Shown piece after piece: positions 20,807 through 33,516 of a stretch of DNA of 64,000 nt (the first letter of the stretch is position 1; each line of letters opens with the position of its first letter). This stretch comes from Nemophila menziesii (lineage: Eukaryota; Streptophyta; Magnoliopsida; Boraginales; Hydrophyllaceae), in NCBI GenBank assembly GCA_029959085.1, contig JARWIR010000021.1, positions 18,501,620 through 18,565,619 of the forward strand. Direction: 5' to 3'. The translations under genes and the position numbers were made by a program. A model generated the notes under the pieces. That model did no database searches. It was not told the origin of the DNA and was given only the letters and a program-made list of their open reading frames with translations.

Positions 20807-20887
20807 TAAGAACTCTTGTTCTTCATGTAATTTTTTGTTCTTAACGGCTTTATAGCCTCTCATGTATGCAAAAAAAAAAAAAAAAAA

Positions 20888-21722
20888 TTAAAACCTGGCT
20901 ACTTTTCCTAGTATCTTTTTAACTTTTTATATAATACTTTTCAAAATTAACCCGACTCAGACTGATAGAAAAAACACCCAAATCAATTAGGTCTGAGTTT
21001 GACTAATCTATGTAAAAGTTCAAAACTTTCAACGTATTAAAAAATAAATTAAAATTCTTTCCCTACTCCAGTATAGTTCAAACCAAATTTTATATAAATA
21101 TTAGAAATTACTCCATACTTAAAAGTGAAAAAAGAAACAAATTAAATTCTAAAAAAAGAAAAGTAAAATTTAAACAAAATTTGCTTACACCGAGCAAAAG
21201 AAAAGAATCAACTACAATAAGTTTTACACTAATATGTTTCAAAAACCAGAGTTTCAATCACTACAAATCAAATTTTTTTTCATTTGCATCTCATTTAGGT
21301 AAGCAACTTCTTTAACAATTATGATGATTTAGAAGATCTTGAGATATTATTTGAAACTTATTTTGTTCAACGTGACGGGACCGTCAATAAGATATTTGTG
21401 AATATATTGACAATACAAAGGATTGTGTGAATATTCGACTTGATAATCAGGGAAACAATCTTCTTCAACTGACAATAACAATTGCTGCGTTAGTTGTAGA
21501 ATTTGAGACTCTGATAAGCATCTCTTCCACCATGCACCATAATTCTAATAAAATTAGTTTTCAAGGGATCTTTCTCAACTTATTCTTATACTTGCTATAA
21601 ATTTCTGCAACATTTTCAAACCATTTTCCTTCAAAACCCATCTTCGAAACAACATTTTAGCTACTACAAAATATCATAATTTTCCTACAAAAATTAGACT
21701 TCTAAGGTGTATTATGCATATG
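20888..21722. other. AT-rich intergenic DNA
   Basis: Downstream flank of the L1; I see no gene or clear element here. Confidence 0.5.
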
Positions 21723-22330
21723 TGATGTCTCTCTATTTGTGATATATTAATCTATACTTGAGACATCATTTTAGGGTTATTTTGTAAAGAAATTTTTTCC
21801 TTGTTCAGTCCCTAAGCATATAAAGACCAAGAGGAAACTTACATCAAGAGAAGAGGAGACCAGAAGGAGTTGGACATCCATTCATGCCATTCTAACCCTT
21901 CAACTTTTAATTTGTTTTCTTTCTTTCTCTAGTATGAACTAATTCTATTTAGCTTGAGATTAGCATAAGGGTATGAACAATAGACTTGTTTTATATCTAT
22001 TTTAATTTGGAATGTCTTTACATTTAATTGAAATTAATGTTGATATCTCTGTTTTATGTGCTTTGACTTATTGTATGTAGTTATTGCGGAGGCCTACGTA
22101 TAGGATTACCATAGTAGTTAGATGGTCACCCGAAAGGGGTGTCTAATTATTGAAACACCACATAAACGTCTAGTGTGCAGTAATGTACCAAGTGAGCTTG
22201 CCTAACTAGATAGTCATTAGGGTTTGAGATTAACCACTAATCATTGCGCAGGGACCCCTTACCCAAATCCCTTGGTAATTGTTAAATTATGAGGCAAAAG
22301 CATAAGCAAATAATTTAAAATAATAATTCA
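21723..22330 (+). mobile_element. Athila-family LTR remnant (LTR-1), internally deleted
   Basis: It starts TGATGTCTC and has the matching GAGACATCA 30-40 nt on, followed by TTTTAGGG as in the other LTRs of this family. Later landmarks shared with the LTR at 42927 include CCAAGAGGAAACTTACA, TATGAACTAA, TAGCTTGAGAT and the block around TAGTCATTAGGGTTT. Compared with that copy, the stretch between U3 and the leader is missing here. Confidence 0.6.
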
Positions 22331-22419
22331 ATCAATGATTTATTCTCCCAAATTCGGTAAAAATGGTAAATTAATATGAATCCAAGCTAGTTGATAAACC
22401 AATCTAATGAACGTGCTAG

Positions 22420-22640
22420 AGGTGAGAAAGTAACAAAATTGCATAGTTTAGAAAGTGATTAAGGCGGTTCTTTGATAATTCCCTTGTCTCCTTTTAGCTT
22501 GTTGTCCAAATTTAATTGATTATGATGCCTCAACCCCTTCTAGCCTTCTAAATCCTTTTATTAGCTATGTTAAAAACCATAACCCTTAGATTATAGGACG
22601 TTTCTATATGAAATGTACTCGAATCACGATGTTAAGACGC
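22420..22640 (+). mobile_element. Athila 3' internal (non-coding) fragment
   Basis: Similar over ~200 bp, in the same orientation, to 41795-42040, which lies between the last ORF and the 3' LTR of the element at 39.4-46.2 kb. Shared landmarks include AAGGC(G/A)GTTCTTT, CCTTTTAGCTT and TATAGGAC. It borders the oppositely oriented gag pseudogene, so the region is a mosaic of at least two insertions. Confidence 0.5.
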
Positions 22641-24223
22641 TTGTCTTCAACAACCTCTTCTATCTCTTCTTCTACTTCTTTCGGCTTAGAGATTGTCTCT
22701 TTCTCTTTCATTACTGGAAATAATGGGGACAATTGATTCCCATTTTTAACGCAGGTATGTTACACCCTTAATTATTTCATGGGTTCTTGATATTGATAAG
22801 TAATTGACCCTGTGGACTCATATTCAAATGATTAGCAATCGGAGATACTTGATTTTCAAGCATTTTTAATGTAGCGGAGGGCTCGTTCATTCTTTCATCG
22901 TTGGACTTCCACGCTTCTTGATTGGACTTTAAATTCTCTTGATTCATCATCATGAATGAACTTAATGTTTCTGCAAGAACATTTAAGGTTCCTTCTTATG
23001 GATATTAGGGAAGTGAGTTTTTAGCAAGACTCTCCAAATAAGCATCTTATACGGGCTTCTGGCCTCCTTGGAATTCATTATGAGGTCTTGATTGAAAATT
23101 TTGTCCTTGGGGGTGTTGTTGATTGTTTTCTTGATTTGCCGCCCCTTAAAGGATTTGACTATTACAATTCGGGATGATTATGATAAGGTTGCATATAGCC
23201 ATGAGTATGACCACAAACATAGTGGTTACCTCGATTAGATACGAATGCCATGGATTTTGGGTTGCCTTGACACTCCTCCCAAGCATGATCATTAGCACCA
23301 CAATTAGAACACCCAAAGGATTCTCGTACAACTTTCACTTCTTTCTGTTGGTTCTAGAATCCTTCTTCACGACCATAGCCAACTGTTTAATTGATTATCT
23401 AATGTATAAAATTTGGCATCCATTGCAGTCTCACTATTGACATTTAAAACTCCTATTAACACTAGCGAGTCTGGCCAACATCTTTCTGTATCAATAATTT
23501 TATCCATTGCTTGTGAGACCTGATTAGGATGCACTGACACAAAACCACCACCACCAAGATTATCAACTCGTAACCTTACACTTCCATCAAAGGGGTGTAC
23601 CCATGAAGAGGGAAATTTTCCAATTGTTGTTGAAATCTGGTCCATGTCTCCCCTAAGCTCTCATCAACTTCTGGTTTGAAATTTACAAGCTCAACTTGAT
23701 CTTTCATCCTCATACTTTACAGATCGACACGATCAAAAAACCTTGCTTGAAATGCATCTCAACTAGGGATTTTCTCAGATGGTTGTCTATTTACCCACTC
23801 GCTTGCACCCCCAATTAAGAAAAATTGGAACATGGAGTATTACATTTGTTCCCTTGTAACACCTTGAGTAATGTAAGCTTCGTAAATTCTTATGAACATC
23901 TGAATAGCTCGTACTGGAACTTGGTGGGCTACTCCACTATATTTCCCACAGTTAAGGAATTTATTCAACATACCCATATCGCGCTTAAACCGTGCAGCTT
24001 GAATAGCTAGAGGGAAAATTCCCAAAGGTTGAACACAGAAAGGCACTCCCGACTTGGGGATGCATTGCACTTGATGATTAATCCCATTTGTTGGATTAAA
24101 TCCATTCAAATTTTCTCCTTTTTGAAATTTTTTGTGAACATCCCCAGGTGGATTAACTATTACATACAGGTTCACCTAATTCTCATTGACCCAAAAACCA
24201 GGCGGTAGTTCAAGATTAGACAT
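22640..24223 (-). pseudogene. Athila-type gag polyprotein, decayed
   Basis: The reading begins at an ATG at 24223 (MSNLELPPGFWVNEN, then a stop) and continues through recognisable gag with several stops and frameshifts. A retrotransposon-gag segment around 23640-23860 includes GASEWVNRQ and LGETWTRFQQQL. A complete CCHC knuckle CSNCGANDHAWEEC lies at 23270-23311, followed by the family-typical NPKS...VSN. Near 22980-22860 is a gag C-terminus with a MLENQV-type motif. It follows its own PBS and LTR-2 in the right order and orientation, so this is the 5' portion of a minus-strand Athila element. Pol is missing; the element is cut off near 22640. Confidence 0.75.
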
Positions 24224-24404
24224 TATTACTTGCACTTTTCTCGTTCTTTCTCTCCTTCTTTAGTCTCAAAGAAACTTCTCGGGATTCGAGACCATACACC
24301 AAAACCTATGGATCCGTGAAAAGACAAAAACAAGATAACAACGTAAAACAAAAAACAAATTGGACACTTATACTCTAAAATAAAAGAACAAAAATCTAAC
24401 AATA

Positions 24405-24423
24405 GGCTCTGGCAGTGTCACCA
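24405..24423 (-). promoter_or_regulatory. Degenerate primer-binding site (tRNA-Asp type)
   Basis: The minus strand reads TGGTGACACTGCCAGAGCC between LTR-2 and gag. It aligns with the TGGCGCCGTTGCCGGGG form used by Athila-like elements at 11 of 17 positions. Most differences are transitions at former C/G sites, as expected from methyl-cytosine decay. Confidence 0.5.
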
Positions 24424-24431
24424 CAAAACCT

Positions 24432-25977
24432 TGTTTGCCCTGAGGTGTGATGATAAATCAACACCAGAGAGGGTGACTTCCCACAAGTGTACGGGTTGTG
24501 GACAAGTAATAATTTGATAAGTTAGGGTTTATCATCTCCATGGGGACTATCATTGTAGATGGTTGTTCTCCAATAGTGTAAATATGTAGAGTTTGCAATA
24601 GGAATAAGTAAGTGGCAAAACTTAAACAATAAAATATTTATTTGGTTTTCAATGATTAAAGGTTAAGATAAATAGTCGGACAAGATTAAAACTAAAATAT
24701 AGTACAATAACAACTAATTAAATAAAATATTAATTAAAGGGTGAGAGAGTTGTTTGAACAATTGCTAGTACTCCCCTATGCCACTAGTTTAATGGTTTTA
24801 TTGTTAAGGGTGAGTTATTGAATTCGTATTAGTCGGGATTCTAATATCTCTCTAACTCCTGTCAGGGTAGATTAGAGAGCAATATTAAAACAACTAGGGG
24901 ACTTGGGTAAGGACACCCTAGGAAATGTCTTGATGTAACAATGCTATCCCTAATGACTATCTAGCTAGGCAAGTCCGTCAGGATAACTACCACACACTAG
25001 ACGCATATATGCTATTTCAACAATTAAACACCCTTCTTTGGATGTTAGCTCTATTACTAGGGTACTCACTATTTTCCTAGAGAAAAAGTAGTATTAAAAC
25101 AAACACATAGTCAATGGAATAAAATCAAACCATTCTCAATTAAACATTTGTTCCAAATTCAATAAAGCAATTAACTAGCTAAATATAAGTTATTACATAA
25201 GAAACCTCAAGCAATGAGGGTTTAGTTCATACTAAAAGAAATAAAACTAATTATTAAATAAATAAAAATTCATAATCAGAATTAAAAATATAATTATAGT
25301 TAATGTTGATGACGAAGAGAAACGATGGATAGTTGAGAAAGAAACGTTGGGTTTATGGACAAACCCTTTTTTCTTCTCTCCAGCTCTTCTGCTCTTGCTT
25401 TCTTTGTAAAATATGAAAGAAAAATGAAGTGTGTGTGAGATAGGAGCTTCTAAATGGCTCACTTAATTAGGTTCAGAAGGGTCAAATATGTTTTTAGCAA
25501 AAGTTGGAATAGTTCGAGTCACGGTGGAAGCAAATGGCGTAACTTCTTCATCTCAACTCCGATTTGACTTCCGTCACTTCCCACTTGACACTTACTTCAA
25601 GATATTTTATCAAAAGGAATAAGGTCCAAAGATCTTACCAATAATTCGTGGTGACTGAAACAATATGACATTAAGATTTCTCCTACAAACACTCCAACTT
25701 CTCAAAGTGACTCTAGGCTCAAATTCCGCCTTGGTTTGGAGTTTATCTTGAGTTTTTGACTTCTTTAATTTATCTTGGCACCTTGTATCAACCATATACC
25801 TAAAATATATACACTTAACGCACAATTAAGGAACAAAATCTCTATAAATAGCAATATAACCAAAACAAGAGTCAAAAGTACAATATAACAAATATTAGGG
25901 AAAAACCCTCACTTAGGCCCAATAACCCCCAAAATAATATCTCATGAGTGGACTAATCCATAAAAAAAGAGACACTA
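24432..25977 (-). mobile_element. 5' LTR (LTR-2) of a minus-strand Athila element
   Basis: About 1.55 kb. The minus-strand start is TAGTGTCTC, a decayed TGATGTCTC. The second hairpin arm, GAGATATTA, is followed by TTTTGGGG. The LTR 3' end carries the family motif around ACACTTGTGGG and ends near ATCACACCTCAGGGCAAACA, next to the PBS and gag. The middle holds the clustered TAGTCGGGATTC / ACTCCTGTCAGGG / CAAGTCCGTCAGG landmarks seen in the LTRs at 45.3 and 48.0 kb. The outer flank gives no clear 5-bp duplication. Confidence 0.7.
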
Positions 25978-27149
25978 ATATGATATACTCCATGAAAACT
26001 TATAATGTGCATTCATCCTTGCCTACTACTGCGTACATGCTAGCACTCCACGTGCACATGTGAACTATATAAATACCCTCTTCTGAAATAGAAATTGGTA
26101 CACTCTGAATACCCCCATAAACATCTCTTTATCTAAAATGGATGTATTTATTATACATTTGGCATAAACCTTCTTAGCTCCTTGGGTTAAGGAATCCCCG
26201 ATAGCAGTAATACTAATGTTGAGCGTCGAAGTGCCAGCAGGAGTGCACCTTTCTTTGCCCTGACATAGTATCTGGTCTTCGGAGGGACTTGGTGTAGAAA
26301 CTGAAGCCTCGGTCATTGACGACAAATCTCCTCGACTGTGATCAAGAGTTAGGTACATTATTATCATTATTATGACAATTCACCTTTAAACTCATTCTTT
26401 GATTCCTTTATATCTTCTGCCAACGCTTTTACTTATGTAGTTTTGTAATTGTGGTCTCATATTGAGTCCTTAGGTGGAATTTTTAGATAGCATGACTTTT
26501 TTGGCTCTATAACCTAGTTTTTTTGTGGGAATGAGTTCTGATCCCATTGAGATTCAACATGTAGTTCATACGATTGAAAAGAAGTGTATCACAACAATTA
26601 AAACTAAGAGGTAAATAATGCTTTGTCAATGAAGATAGGTTGTACGTCTAAAATAAGGAGACCTCAACCCGAAGGAGAAGGTGCAATAGACCAGGTGTAT
26701 GTAGAAAATAATCAACCATGGGTAGTTGAATTGTGTGTGCCAACTATACCATTAACCGCCAAGGTAGTCGAGCCCTACATTCCTACTATACCTACAACTA
26801 TAGAAGGTGTGGAGCCTTGTATTTAGAAATGCCAACAACCAAAAAGTAAAATGAGCTTCCACTGAGGGTGTCACAATACCTAGACCAGTTACTGCATAAA
26901 ATTATCAGTCAATGGAGGCCTTCTTCATAGCAAAAACAAATAAAACCTCCAGTTGTTCTGGTTCCCAACAATTCCTAGGGAATAGACAAAAGAACACAGC
27001 CTCGAGAGCCGGGATACATAGAACTTCATACTAAATAGTAGGGGAAAGGAATAGCAATCCGAGAGAAATAAATTAGAGAGTAAAGAGTCAGACTAGTTTC
27101 AAAGAAATACGGATAGCTGATTCAACACAAATGGTAAATAAAATTAATC
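25978..27149. other. Decayed retrotransposon-derived DNA
   Basis: No intact gene. A 100-codon minus-strand frame at 26065-26367 (MTEASVSTPSPSEDQ...) has a coding-like composition but no domain I recognise. From about 26530 the plus strand has broken coding-like sequence leading towards the gag fragment at 27150 and may be its N-terminal part. Confidence 0.35.
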
Positions 27150-27620
27150 TTTTGTCATGGGAAATATTGGATACGCCGACGCAAATAAGTTCAATCCGCC
27201 TTCAATGCCGGCATTCAATGGGTCTACTAATCCTGAGGCGCATATATATGAATATTAGAGGCACATGGAATTCATAGATAAAAATAATGCAGATTATTTC
27301 TGACCTTTTCTCGCCACCTTTGTCGGGATGCACAAAAATAGGTTTCCAGGTTATAACCAAATTCAATAAATAATTTCTCATAATTAGTCAATGGTTTGTG
27401 GTGTAGTTTCCCGAATTGGGTTAATGGAGAGACAAATTTATCTCTATTAGATATATGCCAAAAGGAGAGTGGAACTCTTCATTATTACATAGACCAGATT
27501 GTAAAAATTTCATACAATGTTGATTATTTGAATTTGTCCATAGTGTATCATTTGATAGTCCAAGGGTTATTCAAACCATTTTATCAAAAATATATGGCAT
27601 CAAAGCCTAAGTCCAAATAG
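27150..27620 (+). pseudogene. Ty3/Gypsy (Tat/Ogre-like) gag fragment, decayed
   Basis: Plus-strand readings interrupted by stops show the retrotransposon-gag fold: PAFNGSTNPEAHIYEY (start of the domain), FLATFVGMHKNRF, then in another frame FPNWVNGETNLSLLDICQKE and GTLHYYIDQI...LIVQGLF. These match the pattern of Tat-lineage gag (FDGT-DP-x-HL...TFP-L-G-A...Q-x-E-x-L-x-x-Y-x-x-RF). It is a different lineage from the Athila gags nearby and is clearly non-functional. Confidence 0.6.
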
Positions 27621-28409
27621 TGTGATATAATTTTCAAATTAAGAAAATACATTCGAGTAGAAGAGATGCATAATAGTGTCTTGGTAAAGGCCAAAGAGAG
27701 ATAGAGTATGACAAATTATGCTCAGGGTTGAGTAAGAAATCACTGACATCGGTAAATCAGGTGAAAGAGTAGGTATAGAGGTTTCGAAGAGTTGAAACCA
27801 AGAACGAGGACAAATAAAGAGACGGTAAAATCCAAATATAAGATAAGACTCCCTGTGATATCCTTATGATAATAAGAAGGGAAATAAAAGGGGATGAGGT
27901 GCGTTGGCCACCAAAGATGTATGTCGACGCCTCAATAAGGGATAAAATAATTTCATTTCCATAAAGACCATGGAATTACACAAATTTTTGCAAGCAATTG
28001 AAGTAAAAGACTGAGAGGTTGATACATCTGCGAAAATTACCTTATATCGTTCAGTGTAATGGGAGAATGTGAGAAAATAAGGACAGAGTAAGGCCCAAAA
28101 ATCAGGCAAGAACGCCATAAAGGAGGAATCATGTTCATAGGGACATCGAGCCTAGAAGAAAATAAAATATGATCAACCCATCAAGCTGGTAAAGGTTACA
28201 AGTTTGAGGTAAACACAATTTTAGGAAGGCCCTAGGGTAGGCATAGATTCGGTAATGAAGTAAATGCCATCACAGGGTCTCCTAAAGATGAAAAAATGTA
28301 TGGTTTCAAAGTAAACACGGTAGTAAGAGGTCTTGAGAGTGGTCGGTTCCTGAACGAGAGAAAAAAATATTTGTAGGCAACTGGCATCAGGAAATTGTAA
28401 GGTATTGCT
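27621..28409. other. Unresolved retroelement internal DNA
   Basis: AT-rich and stop-rich on all frames. It lies between the gag fragment and LTR-3 and is probably internal retrotransposon sequence. No motif was identified. Confidence 0.35.
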
Positions 28410-29740
28410 TGATGTATCCTTTTATGTAATAGATTAATCCAATCACAATACATCTTTTTAAGGGTTTATATGACTTAGTTTAGGGATTTTTCCCTAGTAT
28501 TTGATGTTTTAATTTCTTGTCTAGTTTTGGTATTTTTTAGACATATTGGTATTGCAGAGATTTTATGCATAATTTGTGTGTTTTTTGTGTATCTCTTAAG
28601 TACTTGGATGCTAGAACACCTTTAGAGTATTATAAGAAGTGTAGAAAACAAGATCACACTCTAGTTATGGAAAAGGGGAAAATTTAAAAACTTTTAGAAA
28701 GTAAAGCTTGTGCCAAATAGAATTGGAAATTTAATTGTTGATTTTGGATGATCTATTCCATATCTAAATAGTATTTGAAGTCAGGAACACCTAGGATTCG
28801 ACAGATTGCGATTCAGAGTTGAAATGAAGAAGTTATATTGTCTGCCATGTCGTGGGTAGAACCATAATTCTCTTAAGAAAACGAGGTAGGGCTATTTTAA
28901 CCTATCCAAGTAGGCTCAAGTGGACCCAAAACGTTTTATATCAGCTATAAAATGATTTTAGAAGAAATATACATCATCTAACCATTAGAGGAAGAGCAAA
29001 AAACGTTTGGAGTTAGAGAGGAGAAAAGGAGGGTTTCTACACAAAAAACTCAATGATTCTTCATCATCGAACTCCGTTTTCTATCATTCAAAGAGTAAAA
29101 TAATTCAATTATACTTTAAACATGCTTCTTGTATTATTTTCTACTGGTTCTATGTTTGAGTATGAACTAAACCTTTTAATGGCTTGAGAATTTCTTATCT
29201 ATGAACTTTAGACAATTAAATTGATCTTATTTGGATTTTGGGATTTTACTATTTAAATAAATTGAGTTTATTTCCGTTAACTATATATATTTGTGATTGT
29301 TGTATGCTCATATTGGTCACATATTTGATAGAATTAGTAATTGGACTATCGTCAGGAGGGGTCGGATTACGGAAATAGTATATATAGGTTTGGTATGAGT
29401 GAGTCTAGAGGTCTTGACTAGCCAAGTAGTCGTTAGGGTTTAAATTAATTACATTTGAAGTATAGTAGGATAGCTTTTTATCTACCCGGGAGGGATTTGG
29501 GAAGATCACTATATACCAAATAATATGAAATGACTAATTTGCCCTTACATCTAGAAACATCAATTTAGTTGACTTTGGGAATTACTAGAAAGACTCAAGC
29601 ATATATCTCTCATATTCTAAACTGTTTTGTTAATTTATTTAATTTTCCTCTTTAATTAATTGTCCTTTAGTTTTAATTATTTATCCAAGGGCCAATACAT
29701 TATGTGGTAGAGGTTTCATGATCGTAAGCGCTAATCATGT
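28410..29740 (+). mobile_element. Athila-family LTR (LTR-3)
   Basis: It starts TGATGTATCC, with the partner arm ATACATC at 28448-28454. A TATA-like GCTATAAAATG lies at about 28945, followed by the family leader landmark TATGAACTAAAC and the block GACTAGCCAAGTAGTCGTTAGG near 29430. The 3' end is approximate. A plus-strand Athila gag fragment follows, so this could be its 5' LTR. Confidence 0.6.
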
Positions 29741-29829
29741 GTTTGGTAATATTGGACCGAGTTATGAGTAATGAGATGAGATGGAACCCATCAAGAGAAT
29801 CAGTTTAAGTATTAGAAAGAGGTTCATTA

Positions 29830-30640
29830 GGTTTAGATACTGAAGGTGCATTGAATTACAAGATTTCCGCTCTAGAGAACAAGGTAAATCAACTATCCTT
29901 GAAAATTAATTAGGAAATTGTCAGTGTTGTTCAAGAACCATTAGGTTGTCTGCATTGTGGGGTGGTTGATCATGTGTGGGAAGAGTGTTCTAGTAATCCA
30001 AAGTCGGTATATTTCATGTCTAACTGCAGGAACCACCATTTAGGTGGTCGAGGCTATGGTCAACAAAATCGAAACCATTTGGTACCTTAATGATCTAATC
30101 CTCATGGGGCCGTAAACCAAGAAGTTAATTAACTTAAGAACTCAAAATCATTATCAAGGAGGTTCGAGATATGGAACCCAAACTCCCCAAAATCCTGTTT
30201 ATGATTCATATGCGAAAAATCTTGCTCTGAAAGCATTGCCTCCCCCTTCACAAGCAGACTCCATTACCGAGCTTCAATAAACAATGAAATCTTTTATGGA
30301 AATGATACAATAATATATGAAATCTTTCTAATGATGACACACGAAAACATGCGAGTTAATAATGAAAGATTTAATGAGCAATCCGATACATTGCAACTAT
30401 TGGGGAATCAAGTCACTTAATTGGCCTCCCTTCGTGAGAAAAATCAACAAGATCCTCCACTACAATTAGGCACAGGTACAAACATCGAGGTTAAGTTGCT
30501 ACACAATAGTGAGGACAATGATAGGTATGAACTATGCAAGGCAGTCAACCACCACAACCACCATAGCCTAAGCTTATTGAAGAAGTGGTCACGAAAGAGA
30601 AAGAATCTTAAAAGATGAATCTAGGAGAGGTAACTGTTGA
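29830..30640 (+). pseudogene. Athila-type gag C-terminal part with CCHC knuckle
   Basis: Plus-strand fragments contain the knuckle CLHCGVVDHVWEEC (29947-29988) followed by SSNPKSVYFMSN, a hallmark of Athila gag, and further on LQLLGNQVT and LASLREKNQQDPPLQLGTG, corresponding to the gag C-terminus. Stops and frame changes break it. It lies downstream of LTR-3 in the same orientation. Confidence 0.65.
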
Positions 30641-31085
30641 AGATTGAGTTGATGATGTGTAAGAAGAAGTGGTTGAAAAGATTATTGATGCACCAAGGGT
30701 GAAAGATAAACCGAGAGTGAAACCGCCACTAAAAGAAATCAGTCCACCGCCACCAAAAGAAATCCTATAATGCATAACATAGGGTGTTAAGTCATCAACC
30801 CATTGCTGTGTAACTTAGTTGAGGTTGGCTAATCATATTATTTTCATATCGATTTAATTTTTATCGACCCCTAGCACATATCATAGGGAGCTAAGTCACT
30901 AACCTTGTAATACGTCACTTAGCAGATGTCTTATTTATCATATTTTTCTACAGTTGTATACATCTTACTACATAACCCAAGTGAGGCTAGATTCTTCAAC
31001 TACTTGAATATCTTCAGAAAAAGCAGGTCAACTTAACTTTTGGTGTCGACTAGAATGTGCCTTATTAGACTTCTACTAATCACCG
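30641..31085. other. Retroelement internal remnant
   Basis: Short stretch with proline-rich coding-like traces (about 30680-30770), then a loosely duplicated motif (CATA(T)CATAGGGNGNTAAGTCA at about 30778 and 30890). No gene. Confidence 0.35.
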
Positions 31086-32090
31086 TGATGTCTCCTCATT
31101 TGTGATAATAAAATCTATCTCTGAGACATCATTTTAGGCGTATTTATTAGAGTATAGGTTGAATTTAGCCTAATTTAGTGCACTTTCCTATTTTGAGTCT
31201 TTTTTTAGTAACATAATATTTTTAGAGCATATTGGGTTTAATTGTTTATTTAGTGTGAAGCTTTAAAGATAATTATGGAGATTAATTAGAGTACAAGTCA
31301 AAGACTACAAGATATGGAAAGAGATTTACATGGAAAGTGGAGATAAAGGAAACAAAGGCTAAAATCATGGAAAAGGAAAAGCTGCCTAAATCTGAATTTC
31401 TGCAGCTACGCCTAAAGAAGTGGTGATAACTCCAAAACCAAGACGATTTTGGAAGATTCCTTTCATAGGGACGTAGATAATTCTGTGAGGATTCTTTTGG
31501 TATATTGTGGAGCAAAAACCGACCAATAACGAAGAAGATATGCTCAAAACAGTTCAACAGTAATTATCTTTATTTCCATACGAATTTGAGTTGGGCTTGG
31601 AATCCATTACTTAACCTCTCCTTTAAATTGACATCTATATTTAGTATCCTCCAAAAGATGAATTGGAAGAACAAACCTCAAGGAAGAATTAGAAGGATCA
31701 ACATAGACCAGTAGAGTCGACATAGAAAGAAGGCATATTCAAACCCCTTAAAGACTAACTAGATGAAAATACCAGTTACAACAGTTGGGGAAGTTTGTCT
31801 TGAAAGCTCTATAGAAATATAAAAAAATTATAATTATATTTTAGTAAGCACTACTTTCATTTCTCTTATTATTAAGAGGATGGAAAATAAGGAATGATAA
31901 AAACTTTTTCTTCTTCTCAACTTATTTTTGCATTCCACGGTAAGATGAACAACTAAACTCCACTGCTTAGGGTGATAGTCTTGGATCATTGTAAACTTTT
32001 CATGATAATTAATTAAAACTTTAGGTTTCTGCTATATTTCAAGTAATCTCCTCAAATCCCTAACCAACTGTATCTACATAGTCACACTAA
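31086..32090 (+). mobile_element. Athila-family LTR fragment (LTR-4)
   Basis: It starts TGATGTCTCC, with GAGACATCA ~37 nt later, and then matches the U3 of LTR-6/7 for ~350 bp (TTTAGAGCATATTGGG, GTGAAGCTTTAAAGATA, CTGCAGCTACG). It appears to be interrupted by the LINE fragment at 32.1-33.5 kb; LTR-like sequence (TTGACTACC... near 33575) resumes beyond it. Confidence 0.55.
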
Positions 32091-32109
32091 GCCTATAGGA
32101 GATGAATCT

Positions 32110-33516
32110 ATATACATCAGATTTAAGATTAGACTTAATATTCAATTTTATTGCCATGGGATATATAAATGTAAAGGTAACCAACTGTACTGAAGAATGT
32201 ACTCAAGTTTTCTATGGAAGGGTAATGAAGAAGGGGCTAAAGGGGCAAAAATTGCCTGGAGTAGCATATGTGTCACAAAAGAGTAAGGAGGACTCAACAT
32301 ACCTAATGTAGAGGATTTTAATAAGGTTTGTTTACTATTTACTTTCTAGAGAATGTACTCCCAAGACAGTAATTTATGAAGTAAATGGACTCAGTGTAAT
32401 ATCCTTAAAGGCAAGTGTATATGGAGTTTGGAAGCTAAAGAATATCACACTTGGATATGGAAACAATTGATGAAGGTAAGACACATTGCTTATAGGTGTA
32501 TTCAACACAAAGTTAATAATGGAAAGAGTACTTTCATGATTTGGGATAAATGGATTGAAGGCAGAGGTGTACAAGAAATCATTAAGACTGAACTTGATAG
32601 CTAGAATTTAAATAGCAACATGTTCATTGATTACTTCTATGGCAGAGAGAGATGAAGATTGCCTCCATGTATTGGTAACTTACTTCCTGAACTAGTTAAT
32701 ATCAAGTTAATCCCAGGAAATGATATAAATATTTGGAGTGAGAGTGATACAAAAGGATTCTCCTTCAAAAAAAAAAAAAAAAATCTTGTGTATATTTCTA
32801 AGAAAAGAGATAATGTGATGTGGCACAAAGTAGTGTGGGGGAAATGGTGTATTCCGCTTTGCTCCTTTATATCTTGGTTAGCTATTCAAAATAGGCTAGC
32901 CACAAAATCAATAATGCTTGAATGGGGATACAAATCAATCCTCTGTGTTTGTTTTGCTCTAATGGCACAGATGATGTTGATCATCTATTAATTGGCTGCT
33001 CCTTTTCAAATAGAATTCTTGGAAAAATTCTTATCAAATGTGGATTCAATGTTCAACTAGTGATTTAAATGGGTTGTTTCATATTTTTCTTGATATCCCT
33101 TCTGAAGAACATCTTCAATTTGTAAGTCTCCTATTAACAGTCAATATATATGTAATGAGGAGTGAAAGAAATTTTAGAGATCATGGTGGGGTAGTTTCAA
33201 ATGAAGAACAGATTTGCGCAAAGATCTCTACATATGTTGTTATTGAGTTGTAGAGGAAGGAATTGAAGAATAAATTTTCTAATGTATATGCTGGATCAAA
33301 TTAAAGAGTGGGTTTGATTTATTTAGAAAAGCAATTCTATTCTTTTATAAACCTTTGTAATAGTTAAATGTAGTTTTGGCCTACTTAGAATGTAGTAGTA
33401 TTTTGGGCCGAGGCTTAGTTTTCTTTCTATGTTATAAGGCCTGAGAATATTGTAAAGAAAACGGGATGTTGATCCTTATTAATAAAATTTTGATTTGCCG
33501 ATAAAAAAAAATGTAC
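32110..33516 (+). mobile_element. 5'-truncated, decayed L1 LINE
   Basis: Only the 3' third of an L1 remains. Broken frames carry the late-RT/zf-RVT region: NDINIWSESDTKGF, then VMWHKVVWGKWCIPLCSFISWLAIQNRL (shown in part), and a divergent zinc site. The 3' UTR is typical of plant L1s (TTAATAAAATTTTGATTTGCCGAT then A9 at about 33508-33516). An A17 run at 32768 expands a Lys stretch. It sits inside or beside LTR-4. I could not define a target duplication because the 5' boundary is vague. Confidence 0.7.

Larger units (their letters stand above)
14139..20887 (+). mobile_element. L1-type LINE, apparently full length, both ORFs open
   Basis: Two reading frames (ORF1 14248-16329, ORF2 16370-20806) are followed by a short 3' UTR (ending TCTCATGTATGC) and a poly(A) run at about 20869-20887. 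The 12-bp AAAATTAAAACC occurs just before 14139 and again at 20884-20895, where it overlaps the tail, so it is a plausible though low-complexity target duplication. That would make the 5' UTR about 110 bp. The element is potentially young because neither long ORF is broken. Its ORF2 contains an unusual extra segment and an in-frame duplication, described in separate entries. Confidence 0.88.
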
